DNA from: Notospermus geniculatus
Taxonomy: Eukaryota; Nemertea; Pilidiophora; Heteronemertea; Lineidae
Direction: 5' to 3'
NCBI GenBank assembly: GCA_002633025.1
Contig: NMRB01000326.1
Coordinates: 18,936 to 82,935, forward strand
DNA: 64,000 nt
Each line of letters starts with the position of its first letter. The first letter of the stretch is position 1. The notes beneath the pieces were generated by a model that was not told the DNA's origin, did no database searches, and saw nothing but the letters and a program-made list of their open reading frames with translations. The position numbers were made by a program, and so were the translations under genes. This document shows, piece after piece, positions 34,807 to 45,562 of the stretch.

Positions 34807-34995
34807 GGTTCTTCACGTGACGTCACATTTCCATGACGACACGATGCCGCCATATTGGTCGTCAAAATGTCAAGCGACGTCACGGCATGAACACAGCGTC
34901 AACACACAGACCGTGACGTCAAAATGTCATGACGTGACAGTTTTGACGTCGTCGCCGACCATTTGACGGCCAACATGGCCGATTCTTTGCAGTCA
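34807..34995. mobile_element. TGACGTCA/CACGTGAC-rich dispersed repeat, copy 1
   Basis: Shares GGTTCTTCACGTGACGTCAC through CAACACACAGACC..ATGTCATGACGTGAC with 50066-50215. The ends are inverted (TTCACGTGACGTCACA versus TGCAGTCACGTGATC). It also carries CCGCCATATTGG and CCAACATGGCCG. Confidence 0.65.
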
Positions 34996-34999
34996 CGTG

Positions 35000-36294
35000 A
35001 TCGTTGTGATGTCAATGAAGAAACTCTATAGCTGTTATTTCAATCAGCTGTACCCCCTCTGATCACAAAGAGACATTTACCATTGTAGTTCAGCATATTG
35101 TCTCTTATGAATGGCATACCTTAGCAACCTGGATGCAACCTATCTGAATGCTATTTTTGATGAAGATGAAGTAATCAGAAAAGCAATCACAGCAAGAAAG
35201 ATGGAATCTTCAAAGAAGAGAATCCGAATTTTGAAGAAATTCACCTCATACGTGGATTGAAATTGAACTTGAACATCAAAGGAGAAAGATTGAAATCAAG
35301 AGGAAGAAGATGAAGAGGTCAAACAAGCAGGATGGCAGGGAAGAAACCATGCTGTATCAGATGATGGAATCTGCATTGACTGATGTGCAGGAATCTTACG
35401 AAGAGGTTCATTCAAAGCATGCTACACAGTAATGAACTGAAAACAGAGAGAGCAGGACAACGAAATCAAGAAGTTCACTTGAAGATCTCAACCTTCTCCA
35501 AGTCGAGAACGGAAGATTAACGCGGGTCCATCGATAAGGGGCGCAAATATACGGGTCCCTGCTTTCAGCACCCAATGATCCTTCGTCAAGATTAGCCAGA
35601 TATTGCATCTCAGAGCGTCTAGATCTTAAAATTTTCTGGTAGAGCACCCTAGACACATCTGAGCGTGAGCGGTAGTTTTATTCAATAGTTTACTTGTCCA
35701 TTTATCATCTGAAGAGGCTCAACTTCCCTATAAACATCAAACAGAGATCCTCAATTTTATTCCTTACTCTTAAATCGTAGCCTATAAGACGCAAAAAAAT
35801 CTGGCGCTGTCTGGAAAAGTTTCAACACAAGATCATTCAAAGACTAATGGAAGGGAATTAGGAAGTTTACGTGATCAGCCCTTTCAAGCACGTTCTCCCC
35901 ACACGCCATCTTATTGCGAGACTCAACCGACAAAGGCAGCTGGGTCCACAGTAATTACAGCCGAGGAGGCAAAAACGGGCATAATCTTTGATTTTTTCCG
36001 TCAGTATCATTGTGGGGCAATTTCCTGCTTCTGCAATTGATATTACTGCCATCAGGGATGGCAGTAACTGGGCCGCGGATGGGAGAGGTTAGTGATAATT
36101 AAGGTATTGTGTCTCTATCACCACACAATAAGGGTTATTGTCAACGATGTATGATTTAAGGGGTGAGTTAGGCAGACCATTTGTAGACCGCGGTTTTATT
36201 TTGAGAGAAGCAATACCGGTAGTTATAACCTAGTGATTACGGACTTCATCTTGTCTTGTTTCAAGGCTTTCGTAAGGCCAGATGGGCCTACAAA
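35000..36294. other. No gene recognised
   Basis: A Lys/Glu-rich plus-strand stretch near 35110-35430 hints at an old coding sequence, but frame is not kept. ATATTACTGCCATC and GATGGCAGTAACT at about 36043-36068 form a small hairpin. Confidence 0.3.
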
Positions 36295-36390
36295 GCATCC
36301 TCGCACTAGGGTCTTCACAACCCCTCCCCTCCTCGCATTGTTTCACTAAGGGAGGGGTACGAGGGTAAATTTCCTGATATTCTCAGGATG
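36295..36390. mobile_element. CATCCTGAG-family foldback element, degraded
   Basis: GCATCCTCGCACTAGG on the left and CCTGATATTCTCAGGATG on the right. The middle holds CCCCTCCCCTCCTCG opposed by GGGAGGGGTACGAGG. Confidence 0.55.
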
Positions 36391-36630
36391 GGTACAAAGT
36401 GGAGTGAAGGAGTCGGGACTACCCCTACAGAAGAGTGCAGCGAACATGATCCACCACACCCTGCACTGCCGTCAAACTGAATGGACCAATGGTTGAAGCG
36501 GTAGCTTTGTCAAAGTACATGTAGACTTCATTTGAGTAGATCCAATGCTCGTAAGGCCAGCTGCACAGAGAAGGCATGAGGGCTGCCCCTTGAGGAGAGT
36601 GCAGCCGACACGATACACCACACAACGCCT

Positions 36631-37131
36631 GGTATTCATAAAAGCTAGCAAATGCTTTTACTTCAAGTATTGTACTACATTTACATCGGACCGTGCAAAT
36701 CGTAAGTAAAAGCATTTGCTTACTTTTATGAATAGGGAGTTTTCGCAAATCTGACGAAAAACGAAGTACGAAATACGAAATTGGACGTCATATCCATGAC
36801 GTAATGTATTTGAGGAAATGGTTGGTACCACAAATGTCCCTCCTGCCAGTGCGTCTTTTAGCATGTCATGTAGGATCGAAAGAGTTATGGCGCATCTTGA
36901 ATTTTTAAATTTCCAATTCGTATCAACGAAGTGGAAACGAAAGATAAATTTCAAAGTTTAATATACACCGTACCTCTGTCGTTATAACGTCATACGCTAA
37001 AAAACGCTCTTGCAGCAGGCGATATTTATGGTACCAACCATTTCCTCAAATACATTACGTCATGGATATGACGTCCAATTTCGTATTTCGTACTTCGTTT
37101 TTCGTCAGATTTGCGAAAACTCCCTAATACC
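36631..37131. mobile_element. TATTCATAAAAG foldback element split by a second element
   Basis: Left end GGTATTCATAAAAGCTAGCA at 36631. The right arm reads TTGCTTACTTTTATGAATA to 36734 and its last bases (ATACC) reappear at 37127-37131, after the element at 36733-37126. Confidence 0.8.
36733..37126. mobile_element. 394-bp element with inverted arms of about 105 bp, nested
   Basis: TAGGGAGTTTTCGCAAATCT at 36733 and its exact complement to 37126. The arms match on through ACGAAAAACGAAGTACGAAA, GGACGTCATATCCATGACGT and GAGGAAATGGTTGGTACCA. Short direct repeats of A/TA at the junction fit a small target duplication. GAGTTTTCGCAAA ends are shared with 44904-45145. Confidence 0.88.
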
Positions 37132-37827
37132 ACCCATTGCACTGTTTTCAAACTGAATGATGCGAGAACAGAGGGAACGAAAATAAGTGAGAGCTGATAG
37201 TTTTCCTGAAATGCCAAAAGGAAAAGGACAGGTCAAAAAATAATGATGACCACGACAGGAGAGGAGAGGAGAGTTGACATGGACGAAAATAATCTTCAAT
37301 CCAAAACTGAAAACCGATACAAATCAGGCAACGATCTTGCCAGCCTCGTTTCCCGATCAGGCTCAACACATTTTGGGGAATCTTCAAGAAAAATGAAAGA
37401 ATAAACCATGCAAGTTGGCTGATCAACATGCAGATCACGTCCACCCTAGACACATCCACAACAAACATACTCCTATGGAGAAAAAAGCTTGTGTACATTG
37501 CACTAGTGCATCGTCTCCACCTGGTCCCGCATTGTTCCACTTTGTAAAGACAAGAAACCTTTCTCCTTACAGCAACCAACACTCAGGGATGTATCTGTAA
37601 TGTTAAAACTGACTTGTAGCAACGTTAGAGATTTGATCATGATTGATTGGAACAATTGATTGATTGATTGATTGATAGGGGTCAAAGACTGACAGTTGAC
37701 AATGTTTATGAAGATAGGCCACATTCAGTACAGCTGACAGCAAGGTCTGTTTAGAATCATGAAACCACTAGCCACAATGAAGTGTCTCCAGTAGTATATT
37801 TAGTTGGGAACAGTTCTAATCAAAACA

Positions 37828-37830
<3 letters not shown>

Positions 37831-37869
<39 letters not shown>
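37831..37869. repeat. (CTG)13 microsatellite
   Basis: Thirteen uninterrupted CTG units. In the plus frame they read poly-Ala within a 107-codon ORF that shows no other coding signs. Confidence 0.95.
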
Positions 37870-39281
37870 AGCTTACAGTATTGATTACACACCAGAGAAT
37901 CCTTCAGCATTCCTTCCTAGTTTTTGCCGAATCATCCCCGCCAAGATGGGACCAAATGTCTTTATCTGATACCACTTGTATATACAATGATAGAAAAAGC
38001 TCCACGAGGGGCAATAAAGGATACATTTCTGATTATATCTCACCAAATACAAGGCATTGTGTGGATGAAATACTGAAGATTGGTGATCGTGCATGTTCCA
38101 ACTAGAAAAGGGACATTACGGCATGACATGGTGTGATTGGGATGATTTGTATGATGTTATTACGGTTTGTGCAAAAGGTTAAGAATGCAGAAGTTGAGGG
38201 TTGATGGGTGCATCTTCAGTCAACAGTCAGTGAATCAATTCCTGGGTTTATCCTTAAGAACATCTGACATTACGACACATTCTTTATGAGATCAAAACGT
38301 GCAGCAAAGCTTTCATCAGATTTCACGAACTCTTTAAAACATCAACCAGCATGACCTTCAGGTTTCACGAAAGCTATCTAACAGAAGTGATGAACTGCTT
38401 CTGTAATTGAATTCAAATGTCACAAGCTGATTAACTTCAAAGTTATTGTGAAACAGAAAGTATACAGGTGTTTGGAGTTAAGCTGTGCGAATAAAGTTCA
38501 AAGTTATATGGTGAATATTTATAGTGAAGTGCAGATTTAGACGTGTAGTGTTTATGTTTTGAAATAACTGTGCATTGAGTCATCCTGTGGCAAGTTATCC
38601 AATAGTCATGTCTTGTCTCCATGTATAACGGACTGACTATCTTGTCTCACGCTATATCTCAACCCTTATTGCAGTTTTCTGCTGAAGATTCACAACTTGC
38701 AGAAAATCACCTTTGTTTCAGAGGAATGGAATTGCTATTCATGTCAAGTAGGGAATACAGGGTAATACTGCCTGACAAAACACGAACAGGTTTGCTGACG
38801 CCATTCATCGGGTACAAAAGCCACACGGAATCTTCACCACAAGATGTGTACCATGCTTACTACCAACAACATTTACCTCCCAAAGTCATCCCAGCACTAA
38901 ACATTGTTGATACATCAATACTGTCGATAAGTTGTACCAAAGGAATGGTTGTAAACATATATAAGAGTTAGTGTAGCTTTATTATGACATCCGATGGGCC
39001 ACGTCTCACACTTCTTCAAGGAATTAAGGTTGCTATCACATAAAAGGGCATTTTCATGCGTCAGTGGTCGCTGATCACTTGTCATGCATGACATGAACAA
39101 CCATCAATTCATTTTCAACATATCGGCCAACATAGCTCATGTCTCGCTTGAACGAACGTGCTCATTCTTTGTGATGAAGCAACAGGACAAACGACAAGTG
39201 GAGCTTGATATTCTATGTAGACGTCTAGATACAGCCGTAAACCAGTCCATCAGTGCGTAGAGCTTTCTCAGTAACGACCAG

Positions 39282-39332
39282 AGCCCACTGCCTCAATAGG
39301 TGTCACTAGTGGTTAAAACTATTGAAATGAAA
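39282..39332. repeat. 51-bp dispersed repeat, copy 1
   Basis: AGCCCACTGCCTCAATAGGT through ATTGAAATGAAA is found again at 51905-51955 with about one mismatch; flanks differ. Confidence 0.8.
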
Positions 39333-40324
39333 GCAACAACCATGTCCTTATTGTTTCATGGCACTGCCTTCTCACGTAGAGAATAAAGTCACTTTCCACA
39401 TGGGAGTCAAGAAGGATGTTTGGTTGTTCTTTGAGCTCATGAAACCTCGCCTGAAATCTTGAAAGCATGGTCACAAGCGCAAGTTACAATGATCAACAGT
39501 GATTTTGAACACTCAAACCAAGAAAAGTTAACATGTTGATCGGAATAATTGGCCATTCCAAGAACGAGACAACTTTTGATCTATATAGAGATAGCTGCCA
39601 AAAGTGTTGACGACATATCCCGGTAGAAGCCAAGGTGATTCCGATAGGACCGTTTAATCAGACAGGAAGTTTGGATAGCACTTCATTACCGTTCATAATG
39701 GCGCTAATATGCAAATACTTCCCATTAGTTATTCATGAATGTTTCTGGTAATGTCTGAGGACGTTCTAGAGCTCGTTTTTTTCCCTCGTGTCGAGACCAT
39801 GGTAATTCTACACGCCCTTAACCCTCACTTTTAGGTCTGTTTGATGACATAAATGCTTCCTCCAATATCACCCTAAGGGCAACTGACCAAATTTGAGGCA
39901 ATGGCATGAATACACCAGCGGAGAGTTTAGCCCGGCGATGATCATGATGTCATGCCAACTGGTTCTCTTTTGTGAGGAGGGGTGGAGCTAGTTGAAAAGA
40001 CCATTTCACCAAGACCTGAACCTATCAAAATGGCATGGGTTAGCCAACTACAACCATAATACGTTCCCAGGACAAGAAAGTTTCTGAGGCCACATTTCAG
40101 GGTTGAACATGCAGTTAGCCATCAACGTTTTAGCCAGTTGACGAATATCTTTGCTAATAGATTGGAAGGTATTTGGTAATTTGGCAAGTGGCATCGCGAG
40201 TCCTGTGCGAGGATGTCTTTAAGAGGCAGGTGAGGACAACCAACACTTTCACACATGGAGACAAGACTTGGGAAACTTACCACAAAAACTGTGGGTGTAG
40301 GAGCATGACATGGTGCTGCAGGTA

Positions 40325-41446
40325 TTATATTGTGGTGACTGACAATGTAACAACAGAATCTTTGGTGTATTTTGTGGAATTACCAGCTGTGATTCGGCTC
40401 CATGAGCTCATCCGCAGGTGTCGCGCCCTCTTCAGGCAGCAAACTTCATCACGTAGAATCTTCCTGAATTTCCGACCGACGAGACAATAGATGAAGAAAT
40501 TACTGAACGAATTGAAGACTTGGAAACAGTCGGCCACTGTGTGAGCAAGAACGGTATCAAAAGTCTGAGTTCCTTGGTACATGTCCTTGGCTAGAAGTAT
40601 CGTGGTGATGGCGATGGGTGTCTCACACATGACGAACATGGAAACAACACTGACCAAGTTCAACGTAATCCCAGAATGGCTGTTACGATTTGACGCATTC
40701 GTCATCATCATGCGTGATCTCCGCGCGTTCGTCAGCCGCACAATTAAGGCAATGTTCATGAAAAATACCCCTAGGACAGGCAAAATCAGATTCACTAAAC
40801 TGTCCACAGTATTATAAATCACACTATAATTATGATTCCTCCCCAAGTCTGTGAAATCAAAACTATAGGTCGTAGTATTAGTTATATTGGAATAATTTTC
40901 AATGACTTTCATTTCGAAGAAACGTGGCATGTTGAAGAGGACAACATAAACTAATAAACAGCAGACTTCGATGGCTGCTGTTTTCAGATTACAAAGTCTT
41001 GCTGCTTGTAGCGGGAAGTATATTGCGATACAACGATCTACAGTCACAAGAACAACCATCAGGACAGCGTACATCTTGAAAATCTCCGTCAAACCGTTGG
41101 AAAGGTACATCGTTTGGTCCAGGAATTTCAAGTAGATCTGTAGATCAGCATCACCCGGGTGATACACCGCGGCAGTCCGTAAAACTTTTGTGAAGAACAT
41201 TGCGGCAAGTAATCCATTGTCTGCGAGGGCCAACATCTGGAGAAAAAACGACGTGGACACTTTCGATTTGTCGTGACTGAGGACTGCAACGCACAGGAAG
41301 TTTGTGATGAAGCCAAGAACGCATAAAGGACCACTGAAGTAGACATAAGCGTAATAGTCATAGACTGGGAAACCAGGGATTATGAATCCAGAGATGTTTG
41401 ATGGTTTCGAACCGTTTTGGTTCACATCGTCAATCTCAATTATCAT
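40325..41446 (-). CDS. Rhodopsin-family GPCR, FMRFamide/peptide-receptor-like
   Basis: Intronless ORF of 373 residues, typical size for a class A receptor. The N-terminus has an N-glycosylation site (NIS, about 17). Seven hydrophobic helices: about 35-56 (GFITNFL, TM1 Asn), 66-88 (LALAD, TM2 Asp), 112-138, 156-173, 212-236, 258-283, 298-322. The TM3 end reads VDRCIAIYFPL in place of (D/E)RYxxxxxPL. TM7 has NSFSNFFIY in place of NPxxY. An FRKxLR helix-8 start and CC (palmitoylation candidates) follow. The second extracellular loop has several N-glycosylation sites (NYS, NIT, NTT) but no cysteine, and no cysteine precedes TM3, so the usual loop disulfide appears absent. The overall pattern suggests a neuropeptide receptor of the FMRFamide-receptor-like group coupling to G proteins at the plasma membrane; the ligand is unknown. 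Confidence 0.9.
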   Translation of the reverse strand: MIIEIDDVNQNGSKPSNISGFIIPGFPVYDYYAYVYFSGPLCVLGFITNFLCVAVLSHDKSKVSTSFFLQMLALADNGLLAAMFFTKVLRTAAVYHPGDADLQIYLKFLDQTMYLSNGLTEIFKMYAVLMVVLVTVDRCIAIYFPLQAARLCNLKTAAIEVCCLLVYVVLFNMPRFFEMKVIENYSNITNTTTYSFDFTDLGRNHNYSVIYNTVDSLVNLILPVLGVFFMNIALIVRLTNARRSRMMMTNASNRNSHSGITLNLVSVVSMFVMCETPIAITTILLAKDMYQGTQTFDTVLAHTVADCFQVFNSFSNFFIYCLVGRKFRKILRDEVCCLKRARHLRMSSWSRITAGNSTKYTKDSVVTLSVTTI

Positions 41447-42752
41447 GATTGCTGTTGTTTCTCACAGAATGTCGATGTAATTGTTATTCTGAAGTACGCT
41501 CGATCCTATATCATCAGAAATACAGTGATAGATTTGTCAGTCTATTCCCTATCCTGTGAAAATGAGTTTCCTTAGCTGGTGCAGTTCCTATTTCGTCAGA
41601 ATCAAATGGATTGTCACTGCCGGGTGGGTGTAGTTGATATCCAATGAGAATGATTTAGATCGGCCAATGTAGTCAGAAATATGTTACATTCGTCAATGTA
41701 AGTCTCCTGTGATGAGGAGTTCGCTAGGCCCATGTAGTTCCCATCAGTGGGTTGGTCAATATAGTTTCTATTCAAAATTCGCCAAATGTAGTTCCTGTCT
41801 TTTGGTAGAAAGTTTTGCTCAAAAAAGTTTCACTGACATATTCCAAATTCAATTTCCTCAACTCCACACTTCATATAAGCTAATAATCCTTAGCGTGCCA
41901 CGTAAGTGATTTATTCCGTGTGTCCCTGACCTTTCCTCTGATGTCCTCGCACAGGTGACTCTCAGATGTTTAATTTCCTCACATCAACAGTTGGAATCTT
42001 TGAGATTGTAATTTCCATCACTTGCTCCAGGTATCTCATACGAAATGTGCTACACACGCGATAGCTTTCAATTAACCGACTAACTAAGACCGGCAATTCA
42101 AATTCCGTCCTTTTCATTAAATTCAAGGATTGAAAACGAACTTCCAACACGAAATGGATGAAAGTAGGATAACATGAAATGATTTATTTGACGGTGTCTA
42201 TATTTTGGCGATAAACCACTTAGAATGCCACACCAGCGTTTCTCACGGCTGTCAAGAATTTGATCAAATGGTGAGAGAGTTGAGAAGTGGTGTACGATTA
42301 TTTGAGAAGCTGATGAAATTCCACGCTTCCAACACTAAAGAAAAAATGTTGACAGATCCTCATATGTATACTTTGACATCCAGGATTACCAGACTTAAAT
42401 ACTTCGATCCAATATGCATCTTCCTGCTTCAACAAACTTACGTCGACGTCAGACCACCTGGTTACACGATCCACCGTTCATGCAAATCTGAAGTTTATGT
42501 GACAGTAACTATATGAAATACTTGGGAACATTCACTGCCCTGGACTGTAACATTTACCCAAACTTTTTTTATAGTACGGTACAGCGTAATCCAATTTCAT
42601 CCAATCATTTCAAGCCTCACATCTGGGTAATATCCAAGTCCTCATACATCACTCAGATCAAAGCAGGAGATACTTCGAGATGTCATGCAATGTTCCATCC
42701 TAGCGATGCTGCTGAAGATATTCCAGGTGTTTGTAGCATAGAAAGTGATTTT
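41447..42752. other. No gene recognised (GPCR upstream region)
   Basis: Includes the 5' flank of the GPCR on the minus strand. No clear promoter element is identified. One 103-codon plus-strand ORF at 42205-42516 has no recognisable domain. Confidence 0.3.
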
Positions 42753-43235
42753 CTATGTCAGCACGGAACCTCGTAAGTCCTTCACAGGGTCGTTATATGT
42801 CAGGAAACATTGAAAAAGAACATTAATTCTCCTCACTTTCAAAAAGAATTGATGAAGATTCGCCTCAACGATAAATATTTCCCGTCGCTCCAGTAACCAG
42901 ATAAAGAATTCGGAGTTTATTGCCTTTTTTGCATTGAAGTCTGCAACACCAAACTCCCTCACAACAGAATCTGCAACAACTTCATCATATCCCTCGAATA
43001 TGCATTCTGATATCCCGGCGGAATAAGTCAACTGAATCCTATTTGGATAGTTAAACCTTAAATTCTCCTCGATATCTGTTGTATGTCCTCCGAGTCGAAC
43101 AAAACTCCCCTCCGAGAGCGAGGGCGAATATTTACTTGTGATATCAGAAACTGTTCGGCGCTTATCTCTTCTGTTCGTCATACAAATCATTGAGAGTAAC
43201 TCTTTTCCACTCGCCTCGGTAGGTTCACCGGGCAA
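42753..43235 (-). CDS. Hypothetical protein, 160 codons
   Basis: Uninterrupted ATG-to-stop ORF with mixed charged and hydrophobic composition (DIEENLRFNYPNRIQLTYSA; EFFIWLLERREIFIVEANLH). It is longer than most chance ORFs in the window, with no repeat content and no TM segment or signal peptide. I do not recognise a family. It could be a real small gene, an exon, or a fragment of an old transposon. Confidence 0.3.
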   Translation of the reverse strand: MPGEPTEASGKELLSMICMTNRRDKRRTVSDITSKYSPSLSEGSFVRLGGHTTDIEENLRFNYPNRIQLTYSAGISECIFEGYDEVVADSVVREFGVADFNAKKAINSEFFIWLLERREIFIVEANLHQFFLKVRRINVLFQCFLTYNDPVKDLRGSVLT

Positions 43236-43835
43236 CTAAGTACAGATCAAGCAGTAAACTAGTGGTCAGAGGGATTTATGCCGTGATTCTGGTATCAGAA
43301 CGTCGCCAAAATAATCCATCCTTCAGACAGAAACATTCTATATCAGTGTCCACTTCATGGGTAGCAACAGTTGTCACGACATCAAGCGACGTCCAGAAAA
43401 TGGCTGCTGACGACCGCTGCTCCAATAGTTATATTCCTGATTATATTTCTCAAGAGGTATCGGCAATCATTAATTCAGTATCACTGACCGGATGTACTGA
43501 AATACAAGAACAGACGTATTAACAAAAGAATAAAACATTTGGTGCAATATCCCCATTAATTAGGACCTCGGACGTCAGTGGAACTCTCAAGTTACATGCA
43601 GCTGGTGTTGAAAGCAGGTGCTCAAAATCTGACTTACAATAATCAATATTATATATGGGTTGGAAAACTACTGTTCGCCATATTTCCTTGAAACATTGGA
43701 GGTCTATTTCTGTTGAAAATGTATAATTCCCTGAAGCAGCCTCTGACCATACAAAGTACAAATAAAACACAACACATGATTGAAAGTTGAATGTAGGTAG
43801 ATGGACTGAAGAAACTGACCAACAAAACAACTGGA

Positions 43836-44400
43836 ATGACAAGTTGAATGTCGCTGCCGAGTAACTGCAACAGCACTAACAACAAGTTGATTGCGACTGT
43901 AGAGTAACTGAAGTGGAACACAACAAGCTGAATGCAGCTAGAGTAACTGAAGTGGAACACATCTGTAACAATAAGTTGAATGCAGCTGTAGAGTGACTGA
44001 AGTGAAACACAACAGTAACAACAAGCTGAATGCAGCTATAGAGTAACTGAAGTGGAACATATCTGTAACAACAAGTTGAATGCAGCTGTAGAGTAACTGA
44101 AGTCGAACACAGCTATAACAACAAGTTGAATGCAGCTATAGAGTACTGAAGTGAAACACAACAGTAACAACAAGCTGAATACAGCTGTAGAGTGACTGGA
44201 GTGGAACACAGCAGTAACAACAAGTTGAATACAGCTGTAGAGTAACTGAAGTGGAACACAGCTGTAAACAGCAATAACGATGAATGTCGCTATAGTGTAA
44301 CTGCCACAAAAAAACATCTAGAACAACTGATTGAATGTAGCTGCAGAGCAACTGAAGCACAACAAGCTGAATACAGCTGTATATAGAGTAACTGACCAAC
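43836..44400. repeat. Minisatellite, about 48-50-bp unit, about 11 copies
   Basis: Unit AACAACAAGTTGAATGCAGC + TGTAGAGTAACTGAAGTGG + AACACAGCTGT, with indels. On the minus strand it gives a Cys/Val/Leu-rich repetitive reading that I do not take as a gene. Confidence 0.9.
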
Positions 44401-44903
44401 ACTACAACTGGAAGGAAACTGTTTCCAGAAATTCTAGGCCGACACGAGTACCACAACAGGCCATGCACAGAATGGACACAGAAGAAAAACGAAAGCTAGG
44501 ATGGGATATCAATTTCCCGAGATAAGCGTATTTTTGCCTCTTCCATAATATTGCAACAACTCTAATCGTTTGCGGAGGCCAATAAACATGATAAATTTCC
44601 CCAATGATAGGTTCCCATTCTTTATCGTGTCCGATCGGTGCTGGAATAGTTTGGTGTCTCGGCCTATTGACGAGCCAGTGTTAAAGGCACACCCCATCCC
44701 TCCCACGATTTCTATGGCATTCAACCCACATGGGAGTTCTTTTATGCGAGTTGACCTATCAATAAAGTCACCATTGTTGCTTTCCTTACGGCTTCTGCCT
44801 TGACCAACAACATGAACAACTGCCCATGGTTTTCTCTGGTAGAGAGGCCCATAGAGAGCCATTCCTGTGAGAATCTTTTACGTGGAGGATCTTTAATAAT
44901 ATC

Positions 44904-45145
44904 GAGTTTTCGCAAAGCCCCCGAAACGCCAACGCGAACGTCTATCCTTTTGTTCGGTGCACTCTTCGTGACATCGAACAATGGGTTTGGTGTTCACATT
45001 GGCGTTTCGGCGAAAACTCCCTAGTGAGTTTTCGCAAAGCCCCCGAAACGCCAACGCCAATCACATTGTTCGATGCCACGAAGAGAGCAGCGAACAATAG
45101 GATAGACATTCGCGTCAGCGTTTCGGGGGCTTTGCGAAAACTCTC
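44904..45145. mobile_element. Double palindrome of GAGTTTTCGC-ended elements
   Basis: GAGTTTTCGCAAAGCCCCCG at 44904 closes with GGCGAAAACTCCC near 45021. A second, GAGTTTTCGCAAAGCCC from 45026, closes with GGGCTTTGCGAAAACTC to about 45145. The second unit is close to the reverse complement of the first. Termini match the element at 36733-37126. Confidence 0.8.
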
Positions 45146-45562
45146 TATTGTAGAGTGGGCAGCAGTAGGGAATGTTGTTCTGACCCTATAAGAAAGGACA
45201 TCTGAAGCCGACTCGTCACTAACGAGTGACAAGCGGTAACCAATTTCAATCTGAATAGAAGACATTTAAGGAAAACACATCGTTAAGTAAACTGGGGTGT
45301 CAGCATCACTCAGATATCACAGACGGATGAATTTCAGTTTTCATCAGTTGGATAATAATGCGGGAAAAACATCAAAAAGAGTCTGCAACATCAAGTTTCA
45401 TTGTATATTTCCATCGTTAACACAAAATACGGCTCAAAAATTGGTTTCTTATTAACCCACACGAAGCAGTCTCGGCGATGTAAGTAGCAATGACAAAGCC
45501 AATGATACAAAAGACTGCTCTTAACTAAAATGTCCTTTAGTCCTGGTGGCACCGTGGAGCAA

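Larger units (their letters stand above)
37132..40324. other. No gene recognised upstream of the GPCR 3' end
   Basis: Contains (TTGA)n at about 37654-37675, (CTG)13 at 37831-37869 and several 60-115-codon ORFs with no domain. The part just below 40325 should be 3' UTR of the minus-strand GPCR gene. Confidence 0.35.

Noticed and set aside
37148-37582. 144-codon minus-strand ORF rich in Phe/Leu/Ser
   Set aside because: Composition follows local AT/CT bias; no regular helix pattern and no homologous motif, so not called as a membrane protein.
37782-38105. 107-codon ORF with poly-Ala
   Set aside because: The poly-Ala comes from a pure (CTG)13 microsatellite and the remaining sequence shows no coding signs.
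44036-44468. Cys/Val/Leu-rich minus-strand ORFs over 90-110 codons
   Set aside because: Produced by the 48-50-bp minisatellite; unit changes include indels that break frame.
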